DNA of 16,154 nt from Bacteroidota bacterium (GCA_023488865.1 JAMDDG010000224.1:1672-17825); one strand, 5' to 3'; positions 1 through 8,358 are shown, counted from the stretch's first letter. The notes: generated by a model not told the origin, from the sequence alone. Program-made: numbers and translations.

Positions 1-33
1 AAGCTCTATGAAGAGAATTTCCGGGGTACTTGC

Positions 34-525
34 TCAGATGTACTCGCCCATTTTTCGGCAAAAACGGTGAAAGGGGAGATTGTTGTCGTTGTTGAGGGAG
101 AGGTTGGTAGGAGAATTCCCAAAGCGGACCGAAGAAATGGACGAGACGAGGGGGTGACTGGGCGAGGGGGAGAGGGGGGAAAAAGGAGAATCTTCAGGTT
201 GAACGGCCGGAACAGGGCCTTTTTCTTCCTTCCTTGAAAATTCGATTTCTTCTGTTACCAGGGTCTCAGGAATGACCGGCTCCGTCGAAGCAACAGGTCC
301 TTTTTCCGGTTTGGCCCCGGTTTCCTCCCGCCACTTTTCCTGACTGCCGGATGTTGGAAGATTGTTCAACAGCATTTCGAACTCACTCACCACTACTTTT
401 GACCGGGAGATAGCGAGTTCTATTTCCTCCCGGGTCAGCGTTGCATCGTCGATCATTCCGGTAGCCAATGAATTAAGCAATCCAAGCTCTTCCCTGATTA
501 CACTCAGCCATATTGTCTTGTCCAT
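34..525 (-). CDS. Hypothetical protein with repeat-derived C-terminal part
   Basis: I do not recognise this 163-residue protein. Residues 1-55 look like a genuine, mostly helical, acidic region without signal peptide or membrane segment. Residues 56-112 are rich in Glu, Pro and Lys and look disordered. Residues about 114-129 are a Ser/Pro/Leu run (SPLSPSPSHPLVSS) encoded by a GC-rich stretch (141-180) that shares 16 bases with the repeats at 3853-3871 and 4066-4084. The tail after it (VRFGNSPTN to the end) is of unclear origin and could be out of its ancestral frame. The start ATG at 525 is the first codon of the well-formed part. The gene is divergent from tdk. I infer that a repeat copy entered or expanded in the gene and changed its C-terminus; the N-terminal half is the part I trust as coding. 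Confidence 0.6.
   Translation of the reverse strand: MDKTIWLSVIREELGLLNSLATGMIDDATLTREEIELAISRSKVVVSEFEMLLNNLPTSGSQEKWREETGAKPEKGPVASTEPVIPETLVTEEIEFSRKEEKGPVPAVQPEDSPFSPLSPSPSHPLVSSISSVRFGNSPTNLSLNNDNNLPFHRFCRKMGEYI
141..180. repeat. GC-rich purine repeat copy inside the hypothetical gene
   Basis: This stretch contains ACGAGACGAGGGGG and then, at 163-178, CGAGGGGGAGAGGGGG. The latter is identical to the first 16 bases of the repeat arm at 3853 and to the complement of 4069-4084. It lies within the reading frame of the 34-525 gene, where it encodes a Ser/Pro-rich run. Confidence 0.7.
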
Positions 526-595
526 CTCAAAAAATTTTCAGACTTAGTAATTCTGTGTCTTTTAGTTATGGAAATTGATACATTCCCCTTGTGCA

Positions 596-670
596 CTTTG
601 TGAGAAACTTTGAGCCCTTTGTGGTAAAATTTTAAACTTAACCACAAAGTGTTCAAAGTATAACACGAAG
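596..670. repeat. 30-bp imperfect inverted repeat (CTTTGTGG type)
   Basis: The arm at 596-625 and the complement of the arm at 641-670 match at 24 of 30 positions, around a 15-base AT-rich loop (626-640). The innermost 9 bp (CTTTGTGGT / ACCACAAAG) are perfect. It lies in the 257-base divergent gap between the hypothetical gene and tdk. The loop is not followed by a T-run, so an ordinary intrinsic terminator is unlikely. It could be an intergenic mobile repeat or a cruciform or RNA hairpin. Confidence 0.75.
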
Positions 671-782
671 AAATTTGTCAACTAAGCAACATTGATTTGT
701 AATGGGTAAAAATACTAATTTAACCATACCATTCTATATCAGGATAGGAGGAAAGAAGTAGAAAAAAAACTATTTTTGATCT

Positions 783-1364
783 ATGTTTATCGAGAGCAAT
801 TTAAATAACGGACGCAAGCGGGGCTGGATTGAAGTCATCGTCGGATCCATGTTTTCCGGGAAAACCGAAGAGCTGATCCGAAGGCTGCGAAGGGCGGAAA
901 TAGCCAAACAGCACGTTGAAATATTCAAACCCACCGTCGATACGAGATACTCTGCCTCTGAAGTGGTCTCCCACAACGAAAACTCCATCCGTTCGACCGC
1001 TATCGACAACTCCTCGACCATTTTATTGCTTTCGGGAAATATCGACGTCATCGGCATAGACGAAGCCCAGTTTTTTGACGAGAACTTAGTCGAGGTGTGC
1101 AACAAACTGGCCAACATGGGGATCAGGGTCATTGTAGCCGGGCTCGACATGGATTTCAGGGGTGAGCCGTTCGGCCCCATGCCCGGATTGATGGCCTGCG
1201 CCGAGTTCGTCACCAAGGTTCATGCCGTTTGCATGCGCTGTGGCCATGTTGCCCAATTCAGTCACCGGCTTTCTGACGGCGGGAAAATAGTGATGCTTGG
1301 CGAAAAAGAGAGCTACGAACCGCTCTGCCGCGAATGTTTTAGGGCCATTAACCCCCAAACATGA
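783..1364 (+). CDS. tdk: Thymidine kinase (type II, TK1 family)
   Basis: Phosphorylates thymidine to dTMP with ATP in the cytoplasmic pyrimidine salvage pathway. The 193 residues match the family's usual length. Visible motifs are the P-loop GSMFSGKT (21-28), the DEAQFF segment (93-98) with the likely catalytic Glu94, the thymidine-binding lasso around DFRGEPFGPMPGL (124-136), and four zinc cysteines, C150/C153 and C182/C185. An in-frame stop (777-779) lies just upstream of the ATG and no other start precedes the P-loop, so 783 is secure. A purine-rich AGGAGG stretch around 746-752 lies too far away, about 30 bases, to be a normal ribosome site. The stop overlaps the start of murF-alr by ATGA, which indicates co-transcription and translational coupling. 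Confidence 0.97.
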   Translation: MFIESNLNNGRKRGWIEVIVGSMFSGKTEELIRRLRRAEIAKQHVEIFKPTVDTRYSASEVVSHNENSIRSTAIDNSSTILLLSGNIDVIGIDEAQFFDENLVEVCNKLANMGIRVIVAGLDMDFRGEPFGPMPGLMACAEFVTKVHAVCMRCGHVAQFSHRLSDGGKIVMLGEKESYEPLCRECFRAINPQT

Positions 1365-3847
1365 TGGTCTATACCCTGACTGAAATTGCCACCATCGTTC
1401 AGGGCCGGATGGTACGGTACGGGAAAATACCGGATACTCCGGTTCGCACCCTCTCTTTCGACAGCCGAACGATCTTATCAGGAAAAGATACCCTCTTCTT
1501 TGCGTTGAAAAATGGCAGGAACGATGGGCATAACTATATTGCAGATGCACAAAACAGGGAAGTTACCTCTTTTGTCGTTGAGCGGCTTCCCGGTAGGGAC
1601 GAAACCGACCAGGCATCATCTTACATTCTGGTTGACAATACACTGGAGGCTTTGCAACTATTGGCGGCACACCACCGCAGAAGGTTCAGTTATCCGGTTA
1701 CGGCCATCACCGGCAGCAACGGGAAAACATTGGTAAAGGAGTGGCTGTCCGAAATATTGGGTACCCGGTTGCATGTAGTCAGAAGTCCGCGCAGCTACAA
1801 CTCCCAAATCGGCAACCCGCTTTCAGTATGGCTGATGGATGATAGTTTTGACCTTGCGCTGTTCGAGGCAGGCATCTCCAAACCGGGCGAGATGGCAAAA
1901 CTGGAGGCAATATTACAACCCGATCATGGTATTTTTACCCACCTGGGGAATGCCCATCTGGAGAATTTTTCCTCAGTAGAGGCGTTGGTTTCAGAGAAGG
2001 TGAAGCTGTTTGTGAATTGCCAATTGATCGTCTATTGCAAAGATTTTGAGACCGTTGATCAGGCGCTATCGAAGATTTCGTACACCCGTAATCCACGGTT
2101 TTTCCGCTGGTCGGTCAACGAAAATGCTGATTTGCAAATACTTTCCAAGGATTTCAGTGGCAATTCAACGTCGATCAAAGCCCTGTACCAGGAGCAAGTC
2201 ATCACCCTTCAGATCCCGTTCACCGACGCGGCGCACATCGAAAATGCCATCCACTGCTGGGCCTACCTGCTGGCAACAGGTTTCGGACCGGGCAGTTTTG
2301 AGGAGCATTTTCTCCATCTTTCGACAGTTTCGATGCGGCTCGAAATTAAAAAAGGGATCAACGGATGCGCCATCATCGACGACAGTTACAATTCGGACAC
2401 TGCCTCGCTGATCAATGCGCTCGACTTTCTGGTACAGCAAAACGATGCCCGGAAACTCAAAAGCACCCTTCTTTTATCTGACATTCCCCAATCAGGAAAA
2501 AATCCGGAACTGCTCTACCGAGAAGTCGCCGAATACGTGCGAAAACGCAACATCAGCCGGCTGATTGGAATCGGGCAGGAAATAAGCCGCTACCGTGATC
2601 TTTTTATCGTGCAGGAAGCGAGGTTTTATCCCGATACCAACGAGTTTCTGCTTCATTTTAAGGAATCGGATTACCGGGATGAGCTGATCCTTTTGAAAGG
2701 GGCCAGGAGCTTCAGGTTCGACCGGATTTCATCTTTACTGGAGGAGAAGAAGCACCAGACTGTGATGGAAATCGACCTGGGCGCGATGGCCTACAACCTC
2801 AACCATTACCGCCAGCAACTCCGTCCGGGTACGAAACTGATGGCGATGGTCAAAGCCTTTTCGTACGGGACCGGATCTGTAGAGGTGGCCAAGATCCTTC
2901 AGTTTAGAAGGGTGGATTACCTTGCCGTTGCCATTGCCGACGAAGGGGTCGAATTGCGCAATGCCGGCATCGACCTGCCCATCGTGGTGATGAACCCCGA
3001 AGGGCACAGTTTTAGCACCATGATTGAAAACCGGCTGGAGCCCAACATTTACAGGTTTCCGCTCTTGCGCAGCTTCGACGAGGCCCTGAAGAAAAGCGCC
3101 GTTACGAACTTCCCGGTCCACATCAAGATAGACACCGGGATGAAACGTCTCGGGTTTGATTCGGCTGCTGAGATCGCCAGCCTGATCTCCTTTGTTCAGG
3201 AAAGGGACACGCTTTACATCCGCTCGGTTTTCACCCATCTTGCGGTAAGCGAAGATCCTTCGAATGACCATTTTACCCACCGGCAATTTGAACTGTTCCG
3301 CGAACTAAGTGAACCCATTACCGCCGGATTTGACTACAAAATCCTGCTCCACATCCTCAACACTGCCGGTATCGAGCGCTTCCCCGAGATGCAGCTTGAC
3401 ATGGTGAGGCTGGGCATCGGACTCTATGGGGCCAGTTCCGGGCAGTCGGAGCAATTGAAAAATGTAGCCACCCTAAAATCAACCATTTCACAGATCAAAA
3501 CTGTCCAGCCGGGAGAAACCGTTGGTTATGGACGTAATTTTGTGGCAGAACGACTTACCAGGATTGCCGTCATCCCGATAGGGTACGCCGACGGGTACAG
3601 CCGAAGGTTGGGAAATGGAGTCGGAAGGGTGATCGTCAAAGGTAGTTCTGCCCCCATTGTGGGTACAGTCTGCATGGACATGTGCATGGCGGATGTAACC
3701 GGAATAGCGTGTCAGGAAGATGATACCGTACTGCTTTTTGGCGAAGGCCAGCCTGTCAGCAAAGTGGCCGAATGGATGGGCACGATCCCGTACGAAGTGC
3801 TTACAACGGTGGGACCGAGGGTGAAGCGGATCTATTTTGAAGAGTAG
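1361..3847 (+). CDS. Bifunctional MurF ligase / alanine racemase fusion
   Basis: A fusion of UDP-MurNAc-tripeptide:D-Ala-D-Ala ligase (residues about 1-460) and PLP-dependent alanine racemase (about 465-828), cytoplasmic and acting in peptidoglycan precursor synthesis. MurF part: ATP loop ITGSNGKT (116-123), SYNSQIGNPLSVW (145-157), the EAGISKPGEM segment (169-178) and DDSYNSD (340-346). Racemase part: PLP lysine K498 in MVKAFSYG, IKIDTGMKRLGF (588-599), the GYADGY motif (741-746) with the probable catalytic Tyr742, and GTVCMDMCM (768-776). The fusion is known in Bacteroidota and would couple D-Ala production to D-Ala-D-Ala ligation; whether both halves are active in this protein is inference. 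The start (1361, or the adjacent ATG at 1364) overlaps the tdk stop. I leave the symbol blank because the gene is murF and alr combined. Confidence 0.95.
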   Translation: MMVYTLTEIATIVQGRMVRYGKIPDTPVRTLSFDSRTILSGKDTLFFALKNGRNDGHNYIADAQNREVTSFVVERLPGRDETDQASSYILVDNTLEALQLLAAHHRRRFSYPVTAITGSNGKTLVKEWLSEILGTRLHVVRSPRSYNSQIGNPLSVWLMDDSFDLALFEAGISKPGEMAKLEAILQPDHGIFTHLGNAHLENFSSVEALVSEKVKLFVNCQLIVYCKDFETVDQALSKISYTRNPRFFRWSVNENADLQILSKDFSGNSTSIKALYQEQVITLQIPFTDAAHIENAIHCWAYLLATGFGPGSFEEHFLHLSTVSMRLEIKKGINGCAIIDDSYNSDTASLINALDFLVQQNDARKLKSTLLLSDIPQSGKNPELLYREVAEYVRKRNISRLIGIGQEISRYRDLFIVQEARFYPDTNEFLLHFKESDYRDELILLKGARSFRFDRISSLLEEKKHQTVMEIDLGAMAYNLNHYRQQLRPGTKLMAMVKAFSYGTGSVEVAKILQFRRVDYLAVAIADEGVELRNAGIDLPIVVMNPEGHSFSTMIENRLEPNIYRFPLLRSFDEALKKSAVTNFPVHIKIDTGMKRLGFDSAAEIASLISFVQERDTLYIRSVFTHLAVSEDPSNDHFTHRQFELFRELSEPITAGFDYKILLHILNTAGIERFPEMQLDMVRLGIGLYGASSGQSEQLKNVATLKSTISQIKTVQPGETVGYGRNFVAERLTRIAVIPIGYADGYSRRLGNGVGRVIVKGSSAPIVGTVCMDMCMADVTGIACQEDDTVLLFGEGQPVSKVAEWMGTIPYEVLTTVGPRVKRIYFEE

Positions 3848-3852
3848 AATTT

Positions 3853-4084
3853 CGAGGGGGAGAGGGGGAGACAGGACGAGGGGACGAGGGGACGAGAGGA
3901 CGAGGGGACGAGGGGACGAGGGGACGAGAGGACGAGAGGGCGACAGAAGAGGGGGAGACAGGGCGAGGGGGGGAACCGTAGTGATCAGCATTTTGTCAGT
4001 CTAATCCTGAAATAAGTTTGAAGAAAGAAGGACTATCTATCCAAATATCAGTTGATTAAATGCACTCTCCCCCTCTCCCCCTCG
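3853..4084. repeat. 19-bp perfect inverted repeat inside the convergent gap
   Basis: CGAGGGGGAGAGGGGGAGA at 3853-3871 is the exact reverse complement of 4066-4084. The arms lie 5 bases after the murF-alr stop and 23 bases beyond the fmt stop, with about 194 bases between them. A transcript running through the gap from either side could fold the purine arm onto the pyrimidine arm. A role as bidirectional transcription barrier is inference; there is no T-run directly after either arm. Confidence 0.8.
3876..3939. repeat. 8-bp tandem repeat (ACGAGGGG), eight copies
   Basis: Eight head-to-tail units of 8 bp run from 3876 to 3939. Five read ACGAGGGG and three ACGAGAGG, with a degenerate ninth after them. 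The array is flanked by an exact 15-bp direct repeat, AGAGGGGGAGACAGG, at 3861-3875 and 3948-3962. One strand is almost pure purine, so slippage and copy-number variation are expected. It is non-coding: the minus-strand reading frame across it gives only low-complexity Pro/Ser/Arg sequence. Confidence 0.9.
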
Positions 4085-4107
4085 CCTCTCGTTCAGTCGC
4101 CCCCTCT

Positions 4108-5076
4108 TTATACCGCTTTGTACGATCCGATATGGGGAAAACCCCGGAGAAATTCTTCAATGCCCATTCTTTTCTTCCCGGCAAGCTGAAGATCTGTCAC
4201 CGATAGGAAACCACCGGAACATGCGATTTTTGCCCATTTTTTTTGATCAGAGAGGATCGTTCCGGGCTGGTGGGAATGCATACACTCCTCGAGGGTTGTT
4301 CTGAAGATTTTGAGGGAAATATTTTCTTTCAGGGGGGCCGAAAGTTCGGTCCAGGCTGTCGGATAAGGACTTAATCCCCTGATTTTGTTGTGGTTTTTCC
4401 GGACGTCTAAGTTCCAGTCGATCCGGCAATCCTCTTTAAATATTTTGGGGGCATGCAATCGGTCAGGTTCCGGGGCCAGTTTCTCCTGTGCGATGGGTAT
4501 TGCTTTCCCCTCTGCCAGTGCATCTACCGTTTTTAAGACCAGCCCCGCACCGATCACCATAAGCTGATCATGCAATTCCCCAACAGTCTGGTCCGGAGAA
4601 ATAGGGACTTTTTCCCAAAAGAGGATGTTGCCGGTGTCGATCTCCTGCTTCAGGAGAAATGTAGTGACGCCACTCTCCTGATCGCCATTCATGATGGCCC
4701 AGTTGAGCGGTGCAGCCCCGCGGTATCTTGGTAAAAGAGAGCCATGCAGGTTAAACGTACCCAAAACTGGCATCTTCCATACTGCTTCTGGCAGCATTCG
4801 AAAAGCCACAACGACCTGAATATCTGCCTTTAGCGATTTTAATTCAGCAAGAAAACTTTCCTCCTTCAGCTTTTCGGGCTGCAAAACCGGAAGCTGATGA
4901 GCCAGTGCATACGTTTTGACGGCCGACTGCTGTAATTTCTGTCCACGACCGGCAGGTTTGTCCGGGGCCGTAATAACCCCCACTACCTTGTACCCCTTTT
5001 CGATTAAAGCTGCCAGACTGGCTACCGCGAAATCGGGTGTGCCCATGAAGACGATGCGAAGATCTTTGCCGGTCAT
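4108..5076 (-). CDS. fmt: Methionyl-tRNA formyltransferase
   Basis: Transfers a formyl group from 10-formyl-THF to initiator Met-tRNA for translation initiation, in the cytoplasm. With the ATG at 5076 the protein has 322 residues, normal for the family. Visible are the N-terminal IVFMGTPDFA (8-17), AFRMLP (91-96), the signature FNLHGSLLPRYRGAAPLNWAI (from residue 108) and EIDTGN (145-150). The catalytic triad of the family corresponds to N109, H111 and D147. A GTG directly before the ATG (5079) directly follows the ribBA stop and would add one residue; I prefer the ATG. Only 3 bases separate the ribBA stop from this start, so the two genes are surely co-transcribed. It is the last gene of the cluster and faces murF-alr. 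Confidence 0.96.
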   Translation of the reverse strand: MTGKDLRIVFMGTPDFAVASLAALIEKGYKVVGVITAPDKPAGRGQKLQQSAVKTYALAHQLPVLQPEKLKEESFLAELKSLKADIQVVVAFRMLPEAVWKMPVLGTFNLHGSLLPRYRGAAPLNWAIMNGDQESGVTTFLLKQEIDTGNILFWEKVPISPDQTVGELHDQLMVIGAGLVLKTVDALAEGKAIPIAQEKLAPEPDRLHAPKIFKEDCRIDWNLDVRKNHNKIRGLSPYPTAWTELSAPLKENISLKIFRTTLEECMHSHQPGTILSDQKKWAKIACSGGFLSVTDLQLAGKKRMGIEEFLRGFPHIGSYKAV

Positions 5077-5079
5077 CAC

Positions 5080-6297
5080 TCATAAAGTGCTATCCAGCGA
5101 ATGCCCCATCCTGTCGCGTTTGGTACGCAGGTAAAATGCATTAAACTGGTTCGGTTTAATTTCAATGGGAACCGATTCGACCACTTTGAGTCCATATGAT
5201 TCGAGGCCTACCCGTTTAACCGGATTGTTGGTGATCAGTCTCATTTTGCTGATTCCGAGATTGCAAAGTATCTGAGCGCCTACACCATAATCCCTCTGAT
5301 CCGGATCAAAACCGAGGTGGATATTGGCATCGACGGTATCAAGACCCTGTTCCTGGAGTTTGTATGCTTTAATCTTGTTCATCAGCCCGATTCCGCGTCC
5401 TTCCTGCTGCATGTAGACGATCACCCCTTTTCCCTCTTTTTCGATTAACTCCATGGCTTTGTGAAGCTGCTCACCACATTCGCACCTGAGCGAACCGAAG
5501 ATATCTCCGGTAGCACAGGAGGAGTGAACCCTTACCAGGATGGCTTCATCGGGTTCCCAGGTCCCTTTGATCAGGGCAATGTGCTCGACTCCGTTTGATT
5601 TTTGAAGAAACGGGATCAGCCGGAAGTGTCCATATTCAGTGGGTAATTTTACCTCTTCGCCTCTTTCGATAAGCGTCTCCTTATCGAGTTTGTAAGCGAT
5701 CAGATCGGCGATGGAAACTAATTTCAGGCCAAATTTTTGCGCAATTTCCCAAAGTTGGGGCAATCGCGCCATGGTCCCGTCAGGGTTCATGATTTCTACC
5801 AGAACACCCGCAGGTTGCAATCCGGCCAACCTGACCAGATCGACTGTAGCTTCTGTATGGCCTGCACGCTGGAGTACGCCCCTGCTTTTGGCGCGCAGAG
5901 GGAAAATATGTCCCGGGCGGCCCAATTCATTGGGTTTTGTATCGGGAGAAGCAAGCTTTTGAATGGTGACAGCCCGATCGTGGGCAGAGATTCCGGTAGA
6001 GACATTTTCTCCCACAGCATCGACCGATACTGTAAAAGGAGTTTCGTGAATGGAAGTATTCCTGCCAACCATCAACTCCAGTTCCAGCTCTTCACAGCGT
6101 TCTTCTGTGAGGGGAACGCAAATCAATCCGCGTCCCTCTGTCGCCATAAAGTTGACCATTCCGGGTGTGATCTTCTCGGCGGCGGCGATGAAGTCCCCTT
6201 CATTTTCGCGGTCTTCATCATCCACAACGATGATAAATTCACCTTCCCTGATAGCTTCAATGGCTTCTTCAATCGTATTTAATTTTATTTCACTCAT
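5080..6297 (-). CDS. ribBA: RibBA: DHBP synthase / GTP cyclohydrolase II
   Basis: Bifunctional enzyme for the two entry reactions of riboflavin synthesis: ribulose 5-phosphate to 3,4-dihydroxy-2-butanone 4-phosphate, and GTP to the diaminopyrimidine. The 405 residues fit the fused family. RibB part (about 1-205): DDEDRENEGDFI (26-37), STGISAHDRA (100-109) and RAGHTEATVDL (144-154). RibA part (about 210-405): zinc cysteines C261, C272 and C274 in HSSCATGD and CECGEQL, QQEGRGIGL (297-305), and TNNPVKRVGL (356-365). The frame is open for 13 more codons upstream, but the family start and alignment favour the ATG at 6297 (MSEIKLN). No FMN riboswitch fits in the 41-base gap after the permease gene. 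Both halves keep their key residues. Confidence 0.96.
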   Translation of the reverse strand: MSEIKLNTIEEAIEAIREGEFIIVVDDEDRENEGDFIAAAEKITPGMVNFMATEGRGLICVPLTEERCEELELELMVGRNTSIHETPFTVSVDAVGENVSTGISAHDRAVTIQKLASPDTKPNELGRPGHIFPLRAKSRGVLQRAGHTEATVDLVRLAGLQPAGVLVEIMNPDGTMARLPQLWEIAQKFGLKLVSIADLIAYKLDKETLIERGEEVKLPTEYGHFRLIPFLQKSNGVEHIALIKGTWEPDEAILVRVHSSCATGDIFGSLRCECGEQLHKAMELIEKEGKGVIVYMQQEGRGIGLMNKIKAYKLQEQGLDTVDANIHLGFDPDQRDYGVGAQILCNLGISKMRLITNNPVKRVGLESYGLKVVESVPIEIKPNQFNAFYLRTKRDRMGHSLDSTL

Positions 6298-6338
6298 GGT
6301 AAAACAGATGGTTTGTAAATGAAAAATCAGGAACAAAT

Positions 6339-7805
6339 TCAGGTTAGCTTATCTGATTTTATTTTGTTCCGGAAACGCAATTTTTTAAAAAAACCGGCGT
6401 AAGAATCGATGTTCAATACCGTAGAGTCTGTAACTGCTTTGTAAGTAAGAAAAACCCCGGCAGGCAGAAAGATAATCGTGGAAAACCAGACACCAAACCA
6501 TAATCCTGAAGCAGCCTCACGGACATATTTTTCCGCGGTAGTTGAAATGACCCAGTAAAAGATAAAAAGCATTACCGATACAACCAACGGCATACCCAGT
6601 CCGCCTTTGCGGATAATTGCCCCCAAAGGGGCCCCGATAAAGAAGAAGATAAGGCAGGCGATCGAATAGGTATATTTCTTGTGCCATTCGGTATCAAAAC
6701 GGTTCAGCATCCTAATGTTGGCAGTATTTAATTCATCTATTTGCTGTAAGGCACGAATGTTGTTTCTTGCTCCAATTAACGCAATGTCGATCAATTGTTT
6801 GCGAACAGGCAAAATGGAATTTTGTAAAACGCTGTCAACGTCGACATACTTGTGAAGCCTCATTTTTGGAACCGGCAAAACATCTTTACGTGCAAGTGCC
6901 CCTATTGAAACGCTGACTGGTTGAGGATAGTTAATCGTCAGGGCCTGCGCCGTGTTGGAAATTTCAACCTGTTTTGAAATGGAGTCGACAAAATATTGAA
7001 GTTGCTTGTTGTTAAGGGCCCGGAATTGATTTCGGAAGATACTCTCATCTTTTCGTTCGAACTCCATCCCCTGGAGTTTGGAATAGATGGTCTGTTTGTC
7101 AAACTTGTCGGATCGGTACGGATATCCTTTAGCTTCTTTGTTGTCGGACTGAATTTCCGCGTGAGTCTCTCCGGAATAGAGGTTCAGGATCATGTAACGT
7201 TTGTCAGGCGTGATTTTCATGGTGCCCGAATCCGCTACCGTGACCGTCTCATTACCCTGATCGAACCGGTGATCGTAAATCATGATATCATAAAGCATCG
7301 ATCCGTCTTTTGATTTACGTCCGACTTTGATCGAGAAATTATCGATGTCGTTGGAAAAAACACCCTCTTTTACCACAATTTCAGGTCGCATCTGACGGAT
7401 ACTCGCCATTAGGGTAATCAGTTTTTTGAAAGAAACCGGTATAACCCGGTTGGAAAATTGGAAGGCGCCGATGCTCAAAAGAATACTTAACACGATGACC
7501 GGTTTCATGATCCTGAAAAGGGAGATGCCTGCCGACTTCATGGCCAGCAACTCGTTGTTTTCGCCCAGGTCGCCGAAGGTCATGATGGAAGCCAGCAACA
7601 TGGAAAGGGGCAGGGCCATCGGCATAAGCATGGCCAATGTATAAATCAAAAATTCGACGATAATATGCATTTCCAGTCCTTTACCGACAAGGTCGTCAAG
7701 ATAAACCCATAAAAACTGCATCAATAGAACAAACAAACTGATGAGCAGGGTGATGATCAGCGGACCGATAAAACGCTTGATAATATACAGATGTAATCGC
7801 TTCAT
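6339..7805 (-). CDS. LptF/LptG (YjgP/YjgQ) family permease
   Basis: Inner-membrane half-permease of the LPS export ABC machine (LptB2FG), which extracts LPS and passes it to the periplasmic bridge. The 488 residues show the family layout. Three N-terminal membrane segments lie at about 13-36, 48-75 and 100-123, then comes a periplasmic jellyroll-like domain (about 140-330), a long helix, and three C-terminal segments (about 378-398, 404-423, 433-457). The conserved cytoplasmic loop GENNELLAMKSAGIS (81-95) is the coupling region to LptB, and GAPLGAIIRKGG (391-402) is also typical. Whether it plays the F or the G role cannot be read from sequence, so I give no symbol. It follows the START-like gene by 58 bases and precedes ribBA by 41. 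Confidence 0.92.
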   Translation of the reverse strand: MKRLHLYIIKRFIGPLIITLLISLFVLLMQFLWVYLDDLVGKGLEMHIIVEFLIYTLAMLMPMALPLSMLLASIMTFGDLGENNELLAMKSAGISLFRIMKPVIVLSILLSIGAFQFSNRVIPVSFKKLITLMASIRQMRPEIVVKEGVFSNDIDNFSIKVGRKSKDGSMLYDIMIYDHRFDQGNETVTVADSGTMKITPDKRYMILNLYSGETHAEIQSDNKEAKGYPYRSDKFDKQTIYSKLQGMEFERKDESIFRNQFRALNNKQLQYFVDSISKQVEISNTAQALTINYPQPVSVSIGALARKDVLPVPKMRLHKYVDVDSVLQNSILPVRKQLIDIALIGARNNIRALQQIDELNTANIRMLNRFDTEWHKKYTYSIACLIFFFIGAPLGAIIRKGGLGMPLVVSVMLFIFYWVISTTAEKYVREAASGLWFGVWFSTIIFLPAGVFLTYKAVTDSTVLNIDSYAGFFKKLRFRNKIKSDKLT

Positions 7806-7863
7806 GAAATGAATGAAGGTTCGAAGGGCAAAGCTAATGCTTTTTTATGATTTTTCGGAAAAT

Positions 7864-8238
7864 TCAGGAGCCAATGGCTTTCCTCAGGCGGTTGATGGCT
7901 GCGTCCCACATTTTGGTCACATCCTCCTCATCTTCTTCCTCAACATGATCGATAACCAACAGGGAAAGATCTTCAATGATTTCACCAAGAACAATAAGAA
8001 ATTCAAAATCAGAGGGTTCTTCAGCCTCAAGCCATTTGAACTTCACCGATTCCAATGGGCGGATGGAGAGCAACTCGGCGCTTTGGTTGGTATTCCCCCA
8101 GACAAAAGTATATTTTGCCCCAGCTACCAGCACATTGTCGGCAAACCACTCGGCCAGACCGGAAGCAGTGCTGAGCCTGCTGAACAAAACGGAGGAAGAT
8201 GATCTTATTTGATATTCAAGTTCAATTCTCTTCATCAT
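7864..8238 (-). CDS. START-like domain (SRPBCC fold) protein
   Basis: A 124-residue cytoplasmic protein of the START-like group common in Bacteroidota. It resembles AHSA1-type proteins with a helix-grip fold. The motifs GLAEWFADNV (27-36), YTFVWG (43-48) and VKFKWLEAEE (65-74), and the terminal helix with WDAAINRLRKAIG, are those of the group. No catalytic residues are known to me and the ligand is undetermined. It has no signal peptide or membrane segment. The start is either of two adjacent ATG codons (8238 or 8235). It is the first gene of the likely operon that continues with the LptF/G permease, ribBA and fmt; the link to LPS export is position only. Confidence 0.85.
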   Translation of the reverse strand: MMKRIELEYQIRSSSSVLFSRLSTASGLAEWFADNVLVAGAKYTFVWGNTNQSAELLSIRPLESVKFKWLEAEEPSDFEFLIVLGEIIEDLSLLVIDHVEEEDEEDVTKMWDAAINRLRKAIGS

Positions 8239-8358
8239 TTGGATACAAGAAACACGGATGAGAATGATGTGATTAGTTTCTTTTGCAAAGTACCATTTTT
8301 TTCATTAATACAAAAAAATGAAGGAGTACAAATATTTTACTATTTTCTTAAAACCGTC

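Noticed and set aside
771..778. TATTTTTG as a promoter -7 element for tdk
   Set aside because: It fits TAnnTTTG but there is no TTG 19-21 bases upstream, and transcription would start at or after the start codon.
3876..3939. CRISPR array
   Set aside because: The units are 8 bp head-to-tail without unique spacers, and no cas genes are nearby.
3488..3991. Minus-strand open frame over the end of murF-alr and the repeat array
   Set aside because: Its N-terminus is only the translated 8-bp repeat and the rest is the antisense of the racemase domain.
5737..6282. Plus-strand 181-codon open frame within ribBA
   Set aside because: Antisense shadow of a gene with clear catalytic motifs; the product shows no protein-like features.
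6298..6338. FMN riboswitch before ribBA
   Set aside because: The gap is only 41 bases and none of the conserved RFN segments is seen.
8281..8313. Minus-strand promoter for the START-like gene operon
   Set aside because: TTG and a TACTTTG are present, but the -7 element lacks one spacer base and the distance is short, so the match is too weak to call.
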